Assembly (NCBI RefSeq): GCF_000223375.1
Contig: NC_017384.1
Location: 1,430,097 to 1,494,096 of the forward strand
Direction of reading: 5' to 3'
Length of the DNA stretch: 64,000 bases
DNA from: Ketogulonicigenium vulgare WSH-001
GTDB lineage: Bacteria > Pseudomonadota > Alphaproteobacteria > Rhodobacterales > Rhodobacteraceae
How positions within the stretch are numbered: position 1 is the stretch's first letter; every line of letters begins with the position of its first letter. Of the stretch, positions 16,971 through 26,086 are shown one piece after another. The notes under the pieces were generated by a model. The model did no database searches and was not told the DNA's origin. It worked only from the letters and a program-made list of their open reading frames with translations. Made by a program: the position numbers and the translations under genes.

Positions 16971-18110
16971 ATGACATCGCATTGCGCACCTACCCCGCCG
17001 CGTATCGAGGTGGTGGATCTGGTTAAAAGTTATCGCCGCGAAAATGGCACGGTGATTACGCCCGTTGACCATATCGACCTGATCGTCGCCCAAAACGAGC
17101 TGGTCGTGCTGCTGGGGCCGTCGGGCTGTGGCAAGACCACGCTGCTGCGCTGCGTCGCGGGGCTGGAACGGCCAGATAGCGGCGAGATTATCGTCGATGG
17201 CAAAGTCGTCTTTTCCTCGCGCAAGGGGATCTACGAGCCGCCAGACCGCCGCGCGCTGGCGATGGTTTTCCAATCCTATGCGCTGTGGCCGCATATGACC
17301 GTCGCCCAGAACGTCGCCTTTCCGCTGCAATCGCAAAAGGTTGCAACGCCCGAAATTAACGAGCGCGTGTCAAAGGCCCTGTCGATGGTCGGGGTCGGCG
17401 GGCTGGAACGCCAATTCCCAGGCCGCATCAGCGGCGGCCAGCAGCAGCGTGTTGCGCTGGCGCGGGCGCTGGTGACGAATTCCTCTGTGGTGTTGTTTGA
17501 CGAGCCGCTGTCGAACGTCGATGCGCAGGTGCGCGCGCAGTTGCGGTTCGAACTGCAATCCATGCAGCGCCGCCTGCAATTCTCGGGCCTTTATGTCACC
17601 CACGATCAGGCCGAAGCGATGGAGCTGGGCCAGCGCGTTGCGGTACTGGATAACGGCAAGATTTCCGCCATCGGCGCCCCGTGGGATGTCTATGACCGCC
17701 CGACGAACGAATATGTCGCGCGCTTTATCGGTGTCGCGAATATGTGGCGCGGCACGGTGACCTGCACCGGCACGGATGTCTGTGTCGAAACCCCGCTTGG
17801 CCCCATTCGCGTCCATGGCGGCGGCGCAAGCCATGCCGTTGGCACCGCGCTGACCGTTGTCGCCCGCCCCGAAAAACTGACCCTGACGGCCGAGCGCCCC
17901 ACCGGCGATACCAATGCGATCCCCGTGATGGTCGAGGCGGTGATGTTCTCGGGCGCGCATACCGAGGTTGTGTGCCGTGCGGGTGATGGCAGCGCCGTCA
18001 CCGTCTGGACCGGCGCGCATGAGGCGACAAGCCAGCTTGCACGCATGGGCACGGCCTGGCTTTGTGCCCTGCCCGCTGATCTGCGTCTTGTCCCGACAGG
18101 TGCGGCATGA
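16971..18110 (+). CDS. ABC transporter ATPase (FbpC/PotA type)
   Basis: The 379-residue ATPase contains Walker A GPSGCGKTT, signature ISGGQQQRVALARAL, Walker B VVLFDEPLSNVD and H-loop VTHDQAEAMEL, followed by a TOBE-like C-terminal domain (FIGVANMWRGTV onward). It is encoded 70 bases after the binding protein and overlaps the permease start by four bases (ATGA). Together the three genes form one importer. Confidence 0.88.
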   Translation: MTSHCAPTPPRIEVVDLVKSYRRENGTVITPVDHIDLIVAQNELVVLLGPSGCGKTTLLRCVAGLERPDSGEIIVDGKVVFSSRKGIYEPPDRRALAMVFQSYALWPHMTVAQNVAFPLQSQKVATPEINERVSKALSMVGVGGLERQFPGRISGGQQQRVALARALVTNSSVVLFDEPLSNVDAQVRAQLRFELQSMQRRLQFSGLYVTHDQAEAMELGQRVAVLDNGKISAIGAPWDVYDRPTNEYVARFIGVANMWRGTVTCTGTDVCVETPLGPIRVHGGGASHAVGTALTVVARPEKLTLTAERPTGDTNAIPVMVEAVMFSGAHTEVVCRAGDGSAVTVWTGAHEATSQLARMGTAWLCALPADLRLVPTGAA

Positions 18111-19780
18111 ACGCACTGCAAAAACCAAAGATCAGCGCCTATTCCGTCGTCGCGTTCTTTTGCGCGGCGCTGGTGGTGGTGCTGATCGCTTATCCGCTGG
18201 TGCGGATGCTGTGGAACACTGTGCTGGGCGGCAACCTGCAACAGGGCCTGTCGGTGGTGATGCAGCCGTGGTTCGGCCAAGTGTTTCTGAACACGGCAAT
18301 TGTCGTCGGTATCAGCACAGCTTTCGCTGTAGCCATCGGCGGCAGCCTTGCCTGGATCAACCAGCGCACCGATGCCGGAATGGGCGCGGTCGGTGGGCTG
18401 ATGCCGATCATCCCGCTGCTGATCCCCAATGTCGCCATGTCGATCGGCTGGGTCTTCATCGCCGCCCCCCGCGTTGGCTTTTTGAACGGCTGGCTGGCCA
18501 CCTTGCCGGATTGGATGAGCTTTCAGGTCAATATCTATTCCTGGGCCGGGATGATCTTTATCTATACGATCAACGGCGTGCCCTATGTCTATCTGATCGC
18601 CGCAGCCGCCTTCCGCAACATGGACCCCGCGCTAGAGGAAGCATCGCGTATTAACGGCGCGGGTATTTGGCGCACCTTTTGGAAGGTCTCGCTGCCTTCG
18701 GTCAAACCGGCGCTGGTCTCGTCGGCGCTGCTGCTGACCATCACCAGCATCGGCATTTATTCAATCCCCGCCGTCATCGGCACCACCGCCAAGATCGATG
18801 TACTGACCACCCGCATCGTCTATCTGCTGAACCGCGAATTCCCGCCCCGTATGCCCGAGGCGCAGATGATCGGCGTGATCATCCTGATCCTCGTCGGCGT
18901 TCTGTGGTGGGTTCAGGGCCGCTGGGCCGGCAAGGGCCAGTTCGCAACCGTTGGCGGCCGCGCCACCGGCGGCGGCAAGCTGGAAATGGGGCGCTGGAAA
19001 TGGCCTGCGCGCACGCTGACACTGATCTATCTGGCCTGCACCTCGATCCTGCCGCTGGCGGCACTGGCCGTGGTCGCCCTGCAACCGTTCTGGAGCCCGC
19101 GCATCAACCCCGCGATCTTCAGCCTGAACAACTTTAACCAAGCGTTGTTCGTCAACGGCATGGCGGTCAGTTCGATCCGTAACAGCCTGTTTTATTCCAG
19201 CATCGGCGCGCTGATCGCCATGGGCATCGCCGTGGTCATCGCAATCTATACCGCCGAGCGAAAGAACCTGTTCGGCAAAGGGCTGGATACGGCGATCAAA
19301 TCATCCGCCGCGATCCCGAACCTGATCCTTGGCGTCGGCTTCTTGATCGCCTTTGCAGGTGCGCCGTTTTACCTGTCGGGCACGGCGATGATCCTGATCC
19401 TTGCTTTTGTGGTCATGTATATCTCGCCCGGCTCGATTGCGGCGACATCCGCGATCACCCAGATCGGCCGCGACCTGCGCGAGGCCGCCCGCATCAACGG
19501 CGCCAGCGAAGGCCGCATGGTGCGCCGCGTGATCCTGCCGCTGGCCATGCCCGGTTTCATCGGCGGCTGGGCCATCGTCTTCGTCCATATGATGGGCGAT
19601 CTGTCCGCCGCAGCGCTGCTGGCGGGCATCACCAACCCCGTCGTCGGCTTTGCCATCCTCTCGATTTGGGAGGCTGGCACCTTTGGCGTCCTTGCCGCCT
19701 TTTCGATGATGCTTTGCCTCATCAACATCTTTGTCATCGCAGCCATGTTCGGCCTTGGGCGTCTGATCGCCAAGCGCTGA
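18107..19780 (+). CDS. fused two-domain ABC permease (FbpB/ThiP type)
   Basis: The 557-residue protein contains two complete permease halves. Each has an EAA loop: PALEEASRINGAGIWRTFWK in the first half and LREAARINGASEGRMVRRV in the second. About twelve membrane segments are predicted. A single polypeptide with two permease domains is usual for iron and thiamine importers and agrees with the class of the binding protein. The linker around residues 270-300 is glycine-rich. It ends 20 bases before the RraA-like gene. Confidence 0.87.
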   Translation: MNALQKPKISAYSVVAFFCAALVVVLIAYPLVRMLWNTVLGGNLQQGLSVVMQPWFGQVFLNTAIVVGISTAFAVAIGGSLAWINQRTDAGMGAVGGLMPIIPLLIPNVAMSIGWVFIAAPRVGFLNGWLATLPDWMSFQVNIYSWAGMIFIYTINGVPYVYLIAAAAFRNMDPALEEASRINGAGIWRTFWKVSLPSVKPALVSSALLLTITSIGIYSIPAVIGTTAKIDVLTTRIVYLLNREFPPRMPEAQMIGVIILILVGVLWWVQGRWAGKGQFATVGGRATGGGKLEMGRWKWPARTLTLIYLACTSILPLAALAVVALQPFWSPRINPAIFSLNNFNQALFVNGMAVSSIRNSLFYSSIGALIAMGIAVVIAIYTAERKNLFGKGLDTAIKSSAAIPNLILGVGFLIAFAGAPFYLSGTAMILILAFVVMYISPGSIAATSAITQIGRDLREAARINGASEGRMVRRVILPLAMPGFIGGWAIVFVHMMGDLSAAALLAGITNPVVGFAILSIWEAGTFGVLAAFSMMLCLINIFVIAAMFGLGRLIAKR

Positions 19781-19800
19781 ACCCATTTTACAGGAGAGAT

Positions 19801-20469
19801 ATGATGGCCCATGTGCGCCGCAGCTTTACCCGCCCCTCGCCCGAGGCAATCGACGCGATCCGCCCCTATTCCCCCGCCACCGTGCATGAAGCCCAAGGCA
19901 AGCTGGGCGCGCTTGATAGCCGGATCAAACCGCTGCGCCACGGCTGGCAGATCTGCGGCTCCGCAATCACCGCGCAATGCCATATCGGCGATAATCTGAT
20001 GATTTTCGAAGCGATCAATCTGGCCAAACCCGGCGATGTTCTGGTGCTGAGTGCGGGCAACAACCCTGAACAGGGCGGCTTTGGTGATGTGCTGGCGGCG
20101 GCCTGCCGTGGCAAGGGGATCGCGGGGCTGATCATCGACGCCGGTGTGCGCGACGGGCGCGGCCTGCGGGCCGGCGATTTCCCGGTCTTCTCGCTAGGGC
20201 TTTGCGTCAAAGGCACGTCGAAAGACACGCTGGGCACAGTGAATATGCCGGTGATGGTGGGCAACCAATTGATCACCCCCGGCGATATCATCGTCGCCGA
20301 TGACGACGGTGTCGTGGTTGTACGCCAAGAGCCCTTTGCGCTGGCCAAAGCCTGCGAGGCGCGCGAGGCATCCGAGGCGAAACTGATCGAAATGCATCTG
20401 TCGGGCCGGATGGAGATCGAGGATCGCTATGACATGATGCGCGCCAAGGGTTGCGTCTGGGAGGACTGA
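19801..20469 (+). CDS. RraA-like family protein, second copy in the window
   Basis: The 222-residue protein has the same fold marks as the aldolase at 2210: TVHEAQGKLGALDS, GGFGDVLAAACRGKGIAGL, GVRDG and DDDGVVVV. It starts after AGGAGA (ATG at 19801; a second ATG directly follows). It is the last gene of the ABC operon, which suggests its substrate is the transported compound or a product of it, perhaps a hydroxy-keto dicarboxylate. The family covers aldolases and decarboxylases, so a precise reaction cannot be given. Confidence 0.78.
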   Translation: MMAHVRRSFTRPSPEAIDAIRPYSPATVHEAQGKLGALDSRIKPLRHGWQICGSAITAQCHIGDNLMIFEAINLAKPGDVLVLSAGNNPEQGGFGDVLAAACRGKGIAGLIIDAGVRDGRGLRAGDFPVFSLGLCVKGTSKDTLGTVNMPVMVGNQLITPGDIIVADDDGVVVVRQEPFALAKACEAREASEAKLIEMHLSGRMEIEDRYDMMRAKGCVWED

Positions 20470-20540
20470 CCCTTTCGCTTACCGCCCAGCTTCGCTATCG
20501 TCCTCTGGCCGCCTTCCCCTCGCGGCCAGAGGAATTTGCC

Positions 20541-21446
20541 GTGCTCGACATTCGCAGGCTGCGCTATTTCAAGGTCATCGCCGAATGCGGCTCGATGGCG
20601 GCCGCCGCGCGACAGTTGAACATCGCCCAACCCGCTCTCAGCGGCCATATCGCCCAGATCGAGGAACATTACGCGCTGCAATTGTTCCAGCGCCATGCCC
20701 GCGGCGTGACGCTGACCCCTGCCGGCGAGGCGCTGCTGCGTCATGCGCGCCGGATTTTGGAAAACCTGTCAGAGGCCGAGGCGGAACTGCGTCATCTCTC
20801 GCCCGTGACGACCCGCGCGCCGGTTCGACTGGGTCTGTTGCCCTCGTGGGGGGCAAGTCTGGCGCCTGCGATTATTCAGGCCACGCAGTTGGCCCTTCCA
20901 GATATCGCGCTGCGCATTGTGGAAATGCGCCATGACGAATCCCTTGATGCGATCCGGCAGCAGAATATCGATCTGGCCGTCGTGCTCGAGGATACCGCCC
21001 CCGCGCAGACCCAGTTGCTGGGCAGCGAAGCGCTGCTTTATGTCTCGCATGTGGCGGTGGCGGACCGCATGAGTTTTCGCGATGTCGCCGCCCTGCCGCT
21101 GATCCTGCCATCTGCGGCCAATCTGCTGCGGCATCAACTGGATAAGGCTGCAAAGGCGGCGCATGTGGTGCTGGGCCCGGTGATGGAAATTGACGGGCAG
21201 GATACGATCAAAAGCGCCGTAAAGGCGGGCGTTGCCGGATCGATCATGTCGTGGAATTCCATCCGCAATGAATGTCTGGACCACAGCCTGTCGGCCTGTC
21301 TGATCGACGATCCGGAAATCACCCGGAATGTCTATCTGCGCCGGGGCGAGCATGTGCCCGCCAATCTGGCCGAAGCGTTTTTCGTCGTCTTACGCCAAGT
21401 GGCCGAGGATAACAGCTATAGCCGCTTGCGGCATGCCCGAACCTAG
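20541..21446 (+). CDS. LysR-family regulator with a GTG start
   Basis: The 301-residue LysR protein has the helix-turn-helix MAAAARQLNIAQPALSGHIA. The likely start is GTG at 20541, which is preceded at good spacing by GAGGAA and gives the family N-terminus (LDIRRLRYFKVIAECGSM). An upstream in-frame ATG-like start at 20451 would overlap the RraA-like gene. It follows the ABC/RraA operon by 71 bases on the same strand and probably regulates it. The ligand is unknown. Confidence 0.83.
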   Translation: MLDIRRLRYFKVIAECGSMAAAARQLNIAQPALSGHIAQIEEHYALQLFQRHARGVTLTPAGEALLRHARRILENLSEAEAELRHLSPVTTRAPVRLGLLPSWGASLAPAIIQATQLALPDIALRIVEMRHDESLDAIRQQNIDLAVVLEDTAPAQTQLLGSEALLYVSHVAVADRMSFRDVAALPLILPSAANLLRHQLDKAAKAAHVVLGPVMEIDGQDTIKSAVKAGVAGSIMSWNSIRNECLDHSLSACLIDDPEITRNVYLRRGEHVPANLAEAFFVVLRQVAEDNSYSRLRHART

Positions 21447-21447
21447 A

Positions 21448-21474
21448 AATGGCCGCGCGCGTGGCACGGCCATT
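21448..21474. terminator. hairpin between convergent LysR and PQQ dehydrogenase genes
   Basis: AATGGCCG (21448-21455) and CGGCCATT (21467-21474) make a perfect 8-bp stem with an 11-base loop directly after the LysR stop and 11 bases before the 3' end of the convergent dehydrogenase gene. It is placed as a bidirectional terminator but the U tract is interrupted. Confidence 0.55.
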
Positions 21475-21485
21475 GGTATTCGTTT

Positions 21486-23225
21486 TTACTGCGGCAGTGC
21501 AAAGACATAGATCGCATTACCGACCGAGGTCGAATCGATTGCCTCGGCCAGCGGCGCGTTCAATTGCGTGCCATAGGTCAGACCGCCCGCACCGATGGCG
21601 ATATATTGCACGCCGTCCAACTCGTAGCTGATCGCCTGCCCCGTCGCGACCGTCGCAAGACGGGCCTGCCACAAAGTCTCGCCGGTTTCCTGGCTGAGGG
21701 CACGGAAATAGCGGTCGGTCCCGCCGTTGAACACCACACCGCCTGCCGTCGACAAAACGGGCGAGTAGTTCGCCGCAGGGCGCTCCGCCGACCACAAGGT
21801 GCGCCCGGTGCTGATATCAATCGCGTCGATGCGGCCCATATTTTCAAAGCCCGGCGCGAGTTTTGCGGTCGCGCTGGTGTTATAGACGTCGAGCGCGCTA
21901 AACTCTTGATCAACGGCCATAATATCGTAGCAGGCATTGTTCAGCGGCAAGAAGTAAATGCCGGTGTCCGGGTTCAGTGCGGCTGACGACCAGTCGCGCC
22001 CACCCAGGAAGGTCGGGCAGACGTCATATTCAACGTCCAGCTCTTTCAGCACCGCATCCTCGTTCACCGTCACAAGGCCGGTCTCGTCGATCGAGGCGAT
22101 CATATTGGTGTAGTTGGTATCACGCGCCCACAGGAATTCGCCCGAGGCCGCATCAAACGACCACATCGTGCCGGTCTTGCAAGGCGCACCCGTCAGCACA
22201 CGGCGCTCGCCCGTCGCCGCATTGGGGTTGATGGCGCGCAGACCCTCCATCTCGGCCGAGGGTTGCACATCGACGTTGGCGACCATCATCTCGAACGTGC
22301 ATTCTTGGTCCCAGTTGTCGCGCGGCAGGGTCTGGTGACGCCAGACAATCTCGCCCGTGTCGGGACGCACCGCAAAGCGGGTGTTGGTGCCATACAGCGT
22401 GCCGCCCGGCGTGCCGCGCTGGGTTTCGGACGCTGGGCCCACGCCGGTCGAGCCATAGAACACAAGGTTCGTCACGGGATCATAGGTGATCTGACCCCAG
22501 ACGCCGGTCATCCAGCGCGCCTCGAAATCATTGCCCCAAGTCTCGTCACCCTCTTCGCCCGGCTGCGGGATAAAGTGGTTGCGCCACAGCTCCTCACCCG
22601 TCGCGGAATCGTGCCCCGAGATAAAGCATCCATAGGGCGAATATTGGCAGGTGGAACCCGCGACGATGACGCCATTGGCGACAATCGGCCCCGTGGTGTT
22701 ACTGGTCAAGCCGTCTTCGCCCGATCCACGTTCGACATCGAATACGACCTGGCCCGTCTCCATATCCAGCGCGATCAGATGGTTGTCCCATGAGCTGAAA
22801 TAGAGGCTCGTGCCGTAAAGGGCGACGCCGCGCTTGCGGTCGCCTTGGGCGTTTAGCGTGGCGACGGCGGGCAGTTGGCGGCGGTGTTCCCAGATCAGAT
22901 CGCCTGTTTGCGCATCCAGCGCCTGGATCACATCACCGGGGTTTGCCAGATACATCACGCCATCATGGATCATCGGCGTGACCTGTACGGCCCCCGCCTC
23001 CATCCCGCGGGCCCAGACCAGTTGCAACTGACCAACGTTGTCGGCAGTGATCTGGGTCAGGGGCGAGTGGCGATAGTTTTCTTGGTTGCGGCCGTAGTTA
23101 ATCCATTCACCAGCGGGCGGGTTCGCCAGCAGTTCATCGGTAATCGGGGTTACCTGCGCGAATGCGGCGGGCGCGGTAAGCAATAGCACGGCCGCGCTGG
23201 TGCGAAGCAGCGTTGTGGGGTTCAT
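21486..23225 (-). CDS. periplasmic PQQ-dependent dehydrogenase, sorbose/sorbosone dehydrogenase-like
   Basis: The 579-residue quinoprotein has a signal peptide (LLRTSAAVLLLTAPAAFA) and an eight-bladed propeller. Its repeated tryptophan-docking motifs include ALDAQTGDLIWEHRR and DTGEIVWRHQTLPRDNWDQ, with the catalytic Asp in RDNWDQ. A nearby cysteine pair is visible in TCQYSPYGC. There is no cytochrome c domain. Length, N-terminus (QVTPITDELLANPPAGEW) and C-terminus (YVFALPQ) agree closely with what I remember of Ketogulonicigenium sorbose/sorbosone dehydrogenases, which oxidise L-sorbose towards 2-keto-L-gulonate. The ATG at 23225 follows GGAGGA; 93 further open codons upstream are not supported. 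It stands alone, convergent with LysR. Confidence 0.88.
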   Translation of the reverse strand: MNPTTLLRTSAAVLLLTAPAAFAQVTPITDELLANPPAGEWINYGRNQENYRHSPLTQITADNVGQLQLVWARGMEAGAVQVTPMIHDGVMYLANPGDVIQALDAQTGDLIWEHRRQLPAVATLNAQGDRKRGVALYGTSLYFSSWDNHLIALDMETGQVVFDVERGSGEDGLTSNTTGPIVANGVIVAGSTCQYSPYGCFISGHDSATGEELWRNHFIPQPGEEGDETWGNDFEARWMTGVWGQITYDPVTNLVFYGSTGVGPASETQRGTPGGTLYGTNTRFAVRPDTGEIVWRHQTLPRDNWDQECTFEMMVANVDVQPSAEMEGLRAINPNAATGERRVLTGAPCKTGTMWSFDAASGEFLWARDTNYTNMIASIDETGLVTVNEDAVLKELDVEYDVCPTFLGGRDWSSAALNPDTGIYFLPLNNACYDIMAVDQEFSALDVYNTSATAKLAPGFENMGRIDAIDISTGRTLWSAERPAANYSPVLSTAGGVVFNGGTDRYFRALSQETGETLWQARLATVATGQAISYELDGVQYIAIGAGGLTYGTQLNAPLAEAIDSTSVGNAIYVFALPQ

Positions 23226-23635
23226 GACTGTCCTCCAATGGGGTTTCACCGCGCTAACGGGCCGCAGTCGCGGCACAGCGTTGGCTGGGACAATATGAAG
23301 CTGCGACACTTTGCCGCCGAAGGCAAGGGATGATCTGCAAAGATCCACGACACCGCGGGCGCTGCTGGACGGCTTTGTCTTGTCTATGCCGCAATCATGC
23401 GAAAATCCGACAACCGACTTCGCCTTTTGGTTAGAGAATAAAGAATTTCGTGATAGCGCGCGGATTATACGACTTATCCGCCATAGCAATGACGGCCGTG
23501 CCATATATAATAGCCATTACCCCCTTATAAAGCCTCATAATCTGCCTTCCCATTCGCAAATCGATTTTGGCAAGCTCATCACTGTCATGAAAGCTGGCGT
23601 AGAATTGGCAGTTCTAATTATAAAGGATCATCATA
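23226..23635 (+). other. 410-bp intergenic region upstream of cas3
   Basis: This gap separates the divergent PQQ dehydrogenase and cas3 genes. The half near cas3 is clearly richer in A and T than its surroundings and contains TATAAT at 23506-23511, a candidate -10 box, but no good -35 box at 17 bases. No repeat-like sequence was seen in it. An open frame at 23311-23649 runs across it into cas3 but lacks a ribosome site and family resemblance. The dehydrogenase promoter must lie in the first 120 bases. Confidence 0.4.
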
Positions 23636-25873
23636 GTGAGCGAGAATAGAATTTATGCGCATTCGGGCAAACATGCGGACCGCAGCGATTGGCAGTTGTT
23701 GTCAGATCATCACGACGCTGTTTCCGCGCTTGCCAACGCACGCGGCGTAAAGATCGGATTACCGCTCGCTGCATCCCTTGCTGGCGCATTACATGATTTC
23801 GGAAAGAATGATCCCGCATTTGATCAGGTATTGCAGGGGCGAGATATCCGCGTTGACCATTCTACGGCAGGCGGATGGCTTGCTTTAAAACAAGCCGCGC
23901 CTAAAGATCAACCGACCGCCGAGGCGATCGCCTATACGATCCTAGGTCATCACGCGGGCCTGCCGGACAAGCTAAATGATCAGAATTCGTGTATGACCGC
24001 GCGGATCGAAACATTCAACCGCACAACCAATCCCATTCCGCAAAATCTCATCGCGCAAGAGCCGCCAGATTTTGCCCCTATATCGCACGAGCTGTTCGCC
24101 AAATGTGCCGGGCCTAATCCTGCCTTCAATCTATCGCTTGCGACAAGAATGGTCTTCTCATGTTTGGTCGATGCGGACTTTCGCGACACTGAATCCTATT
24201 ACGCCAAGATTGACGCCTATGATCGGCCGCGTGATTGGCCGAGCCTGCCCGATCTTTTACCCGATCTGCGCGAGCGGTTCGACAACCACATGAACCGCTT
24301 GCCAGATACGGGGGATGTAAATCCAATCCGCCGCCATATTTTGCACCATGTCCGGGCCCAAGCCTCGCAGCGCCCCGGCCTTTTCACGCTTAGCGTTCCA
24401 ACAGGTGGGGGAAAAACGCTGGCGTCCATGGGGTTTGCGCTTGATCACGCCATGGCGCATGGGCATCGACGGATCATCTATGCCATCCCCTACTCCTCGG
24501 TGACCGAGCAGACAGCAGGCACGTTTCGGGATCTGTTCGGCGATGTCGTATTGGAACACCACGCCGCAATAGATGCCAACGAACGAGACGCCGGCCAACG
24601 CGAAAAATTACAGCTTGCAATGGAGGATTGGGCGGCGCCCATCGTTGTCACCACGAATGTACAACTGTTTGAAAGCCTGTTCAGTGCGCGTCCCTCGCGT
24701 GCGCGCAAGCTGCATAATATCGCGGGCGCGGTGATTATTCTGGACGAGGCGCAATGCCTGCCGCGCCATTTGTTGTTACCCACCCTGCGCATGATCGAGT
24801 CGCTTTGCACGCATTATGGCTGCACTGTTGTGCTGTGCACAGCAACGCAACCTGCGTTTGACAGCAGACAGTTGAAAGAAGGCGGCCTCGCGCTGGACGA
24901 TCGCGAACTGGCACCGCAACCTGAACTATTGGCGCAACAATTGCGGCGCGCGCATATCCGACAAGGCGGTGAAATGTCGGATCAGGATTTGATCGATGCC
25001 CTCGCTGGGACAGAACAGGGATTTGTGATCGTAAACAGCCGCGCCCATGCGCTGGAGCTTTTCAAAGCCGCCGAACAGGCGGATATCAAGGGGCTCGTTC
25101 ATTTGACGACGCGCCAATACCCGTCGGACCGCCGGGCCCTGATCGCAGAGATTCGCGAAAAACTGAAGTCCAATCAACCCTGTCGCCTGATTGCCACGAG
25201 CCTGATCGAGGCAGGCGTGGATTTGGATTTCCCTGTCGGCTGGCGCGCCGAAGCTGGGCTGGATAGTTGCGTTCAGGCGGCCGGACGCGTGAACCGCGAA
25301 GGGCGCAGACCGCTAGCGGGCAGTATCTTGACGGTCTTCTCGGCGTCAGATCGCCCCATGCCTGCCGCAATCAAGACATTGGCCGACGCCATGCGCAGCA
25401 CCGCCCGCCGTTTTGACGACCTGCTGAACCCTGCCGCAATGCGCGACTGGTTCGAACATGTTTACTGGCAAGCGGGACCAAAGCTGCTGGATGCCGCGGA
25501 TATTATCGGCAAGCTGCGGGTCGGTCGCGGCGGCACCGATTTTGCGTTCCGCACCATTGCCGAGGCCTATCGGATGATCGACACAACCATGGTGCCGGTA
25601 ATCATTCCCGGCGACGCAATCGCACAGCGGGAAATCGACCGACTGGAGGTTGAGGCTGTATCATCGGGCACGTTGGCGCGTGCATTACAACATTACACAG
25701 TGCAGATCCCGGAAAAATCGCGCGAGGCATTACGCACGAACGGCAAGGGCGATTTTGCGGCACAGCATCTGCGCGGCGCGCAATTCTTTGTGCTGACAGA
25801 CGCCAGCCTGTATCGCAGGGACAGCGGGCTTTGGTGGGAAGGAGCTGACTATATTGCAGACAGCATCTGGTAG
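23636..25873 (+). CDS. cas3: CRISPR-associated helicase-nuclease Cas3, type I-C
   Basis: The 745-residue protein combines an N-terminal HD nuclease (SDHHDAVSAL, then ALHDFGK with the HD pair near residue 60) with a superfamily 2 helicase. Helicase marks are Walker A SVPTGGGKT, the DEAQ box VIILDEAQCLPRH, TSLIEAGVDLDFPV and motif VI QAAGRVNREGR. Cas3 unwinds and degrades DNA marked by Cascade. The GTG at 23636 is chosen because AAGGAT lies about 7 bases upstream. Uniquely in this operon, it is separated from the next cas gene by 381 bases rather than overlapping it. Confidence 0.93.
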   Translation: MSENRIYAHSGKHADRSDWQLLSDHHDAVSALANARGVKIGLPLAASLAGALHDFGKNDPAFDQVLQGRDIRVDHSTAGGWLALKQAAPKDQPTAEAIAYTILGHHAGLPDKLNDQNSCMTARIETFNRTTNPIPQNLIAQEPPDFAPISHELFAKCAGPNPAFNLSLATRMVFSCLVDADFRDTESYYAKIDAYDRPRDWPSLPDLLPDLRERFDNHMNRLPDTGDVNPIRRHILHHVRAQASQRPGLFTLSVPTGGGKTLASMGFALDHAMAHGHRRIIYAIPYSSVTEQTAGTFRDLFGDVVLEHHAAIDANERDAGQREKLQLAMEDWAAPIVVTTNVQLFESLFSARPSRARKLHNIAGAVIILDEAQCLPRHLLLPTLRMIESLCTHYGCTVVLCTATQPAFDSRQLKEGGLALDDRELAPQPELLAQQLRRAHIRQGGEMSDQDLIDALAGTEQGFVIVNSRAHALELFKAAEQADIKGLVHLTTRQYPSDRRALIAEIREKLKSNQPCRLIATSLIEAGVDLDFPVGWRAEAGLDSCVQAAGRVNREGRRPLAGSILTVFSASDRPMPAAIKTLADAMRSTARRFDDLLNPAAMRDWFEHVYWQAGPKLLDAADIIGKLRVGRGGTDFAFRTIAEAYRMIDTTMVPVIIPGDAIAQREIDRLEVEAVSSGTLARALQHYTVQIPEKSREALRTNGKGDFAAQHLRGAQFFVLTDASLYRRDSGLWWEGADYIADSIW

Positions 25874-26086
25874 GGCTTGGTGTAATTTTTAATAGTTTAA
25901 CGTTCTATTAAGAATTCATTCACAGCTCCAAAAACGCATCCGCCTTGTGCGTACGAGTGAAGTCAAGAGGAGATACCTAACACACCCAAGATTACCCACA
26001 CGCCTCACAGATCTTGTTGCAGAGATCCTGATCTTTGCCTTCAAAATCATCAACCAGATTACCTAGCAATGAAAGGCTGACGGCTT
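25874..26086 (+). other. AT-rich spacer between cas3 and the mini-CRISPR
   Basis: This stretch has no gene of normal size. It holds an AT-rich inverted repeat, TTAATAG (25889-25895) and CTATTAA (25905-25911), and a small hairpin, ACGCA/TGCGT (25934-25952). A seven-codon open frame starts GTG at 25957 and ends TAA at 25980 (Met-Lys-Ser-Arg-Gly-Asp-Thr), using the rare-type codons AGA and GGA. A Shine-Dalgarno-like GAGGAGAT lies inside it. If the downstream element is a CreA-type antitoxin, this is where a small toxic RNA would be expected; that is speculation from position. Confidence 0.3.

Noticed and set aside
23311..23649. 113-codon open frame across the gap upstream of cas3
   Set aside because: It overlaps the cas3 start, has no ribosome site, resembles no family and covers the AT-rich promoter region.
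25889..25911. AT-rich inverted repeat as the target of the mini-CRISPR guide
   Set aside because: On the minus strand it offers ATAGA, matching the first five guide bases, but the adjacent triplet is TTA rather than TTC and pairing fails after that.
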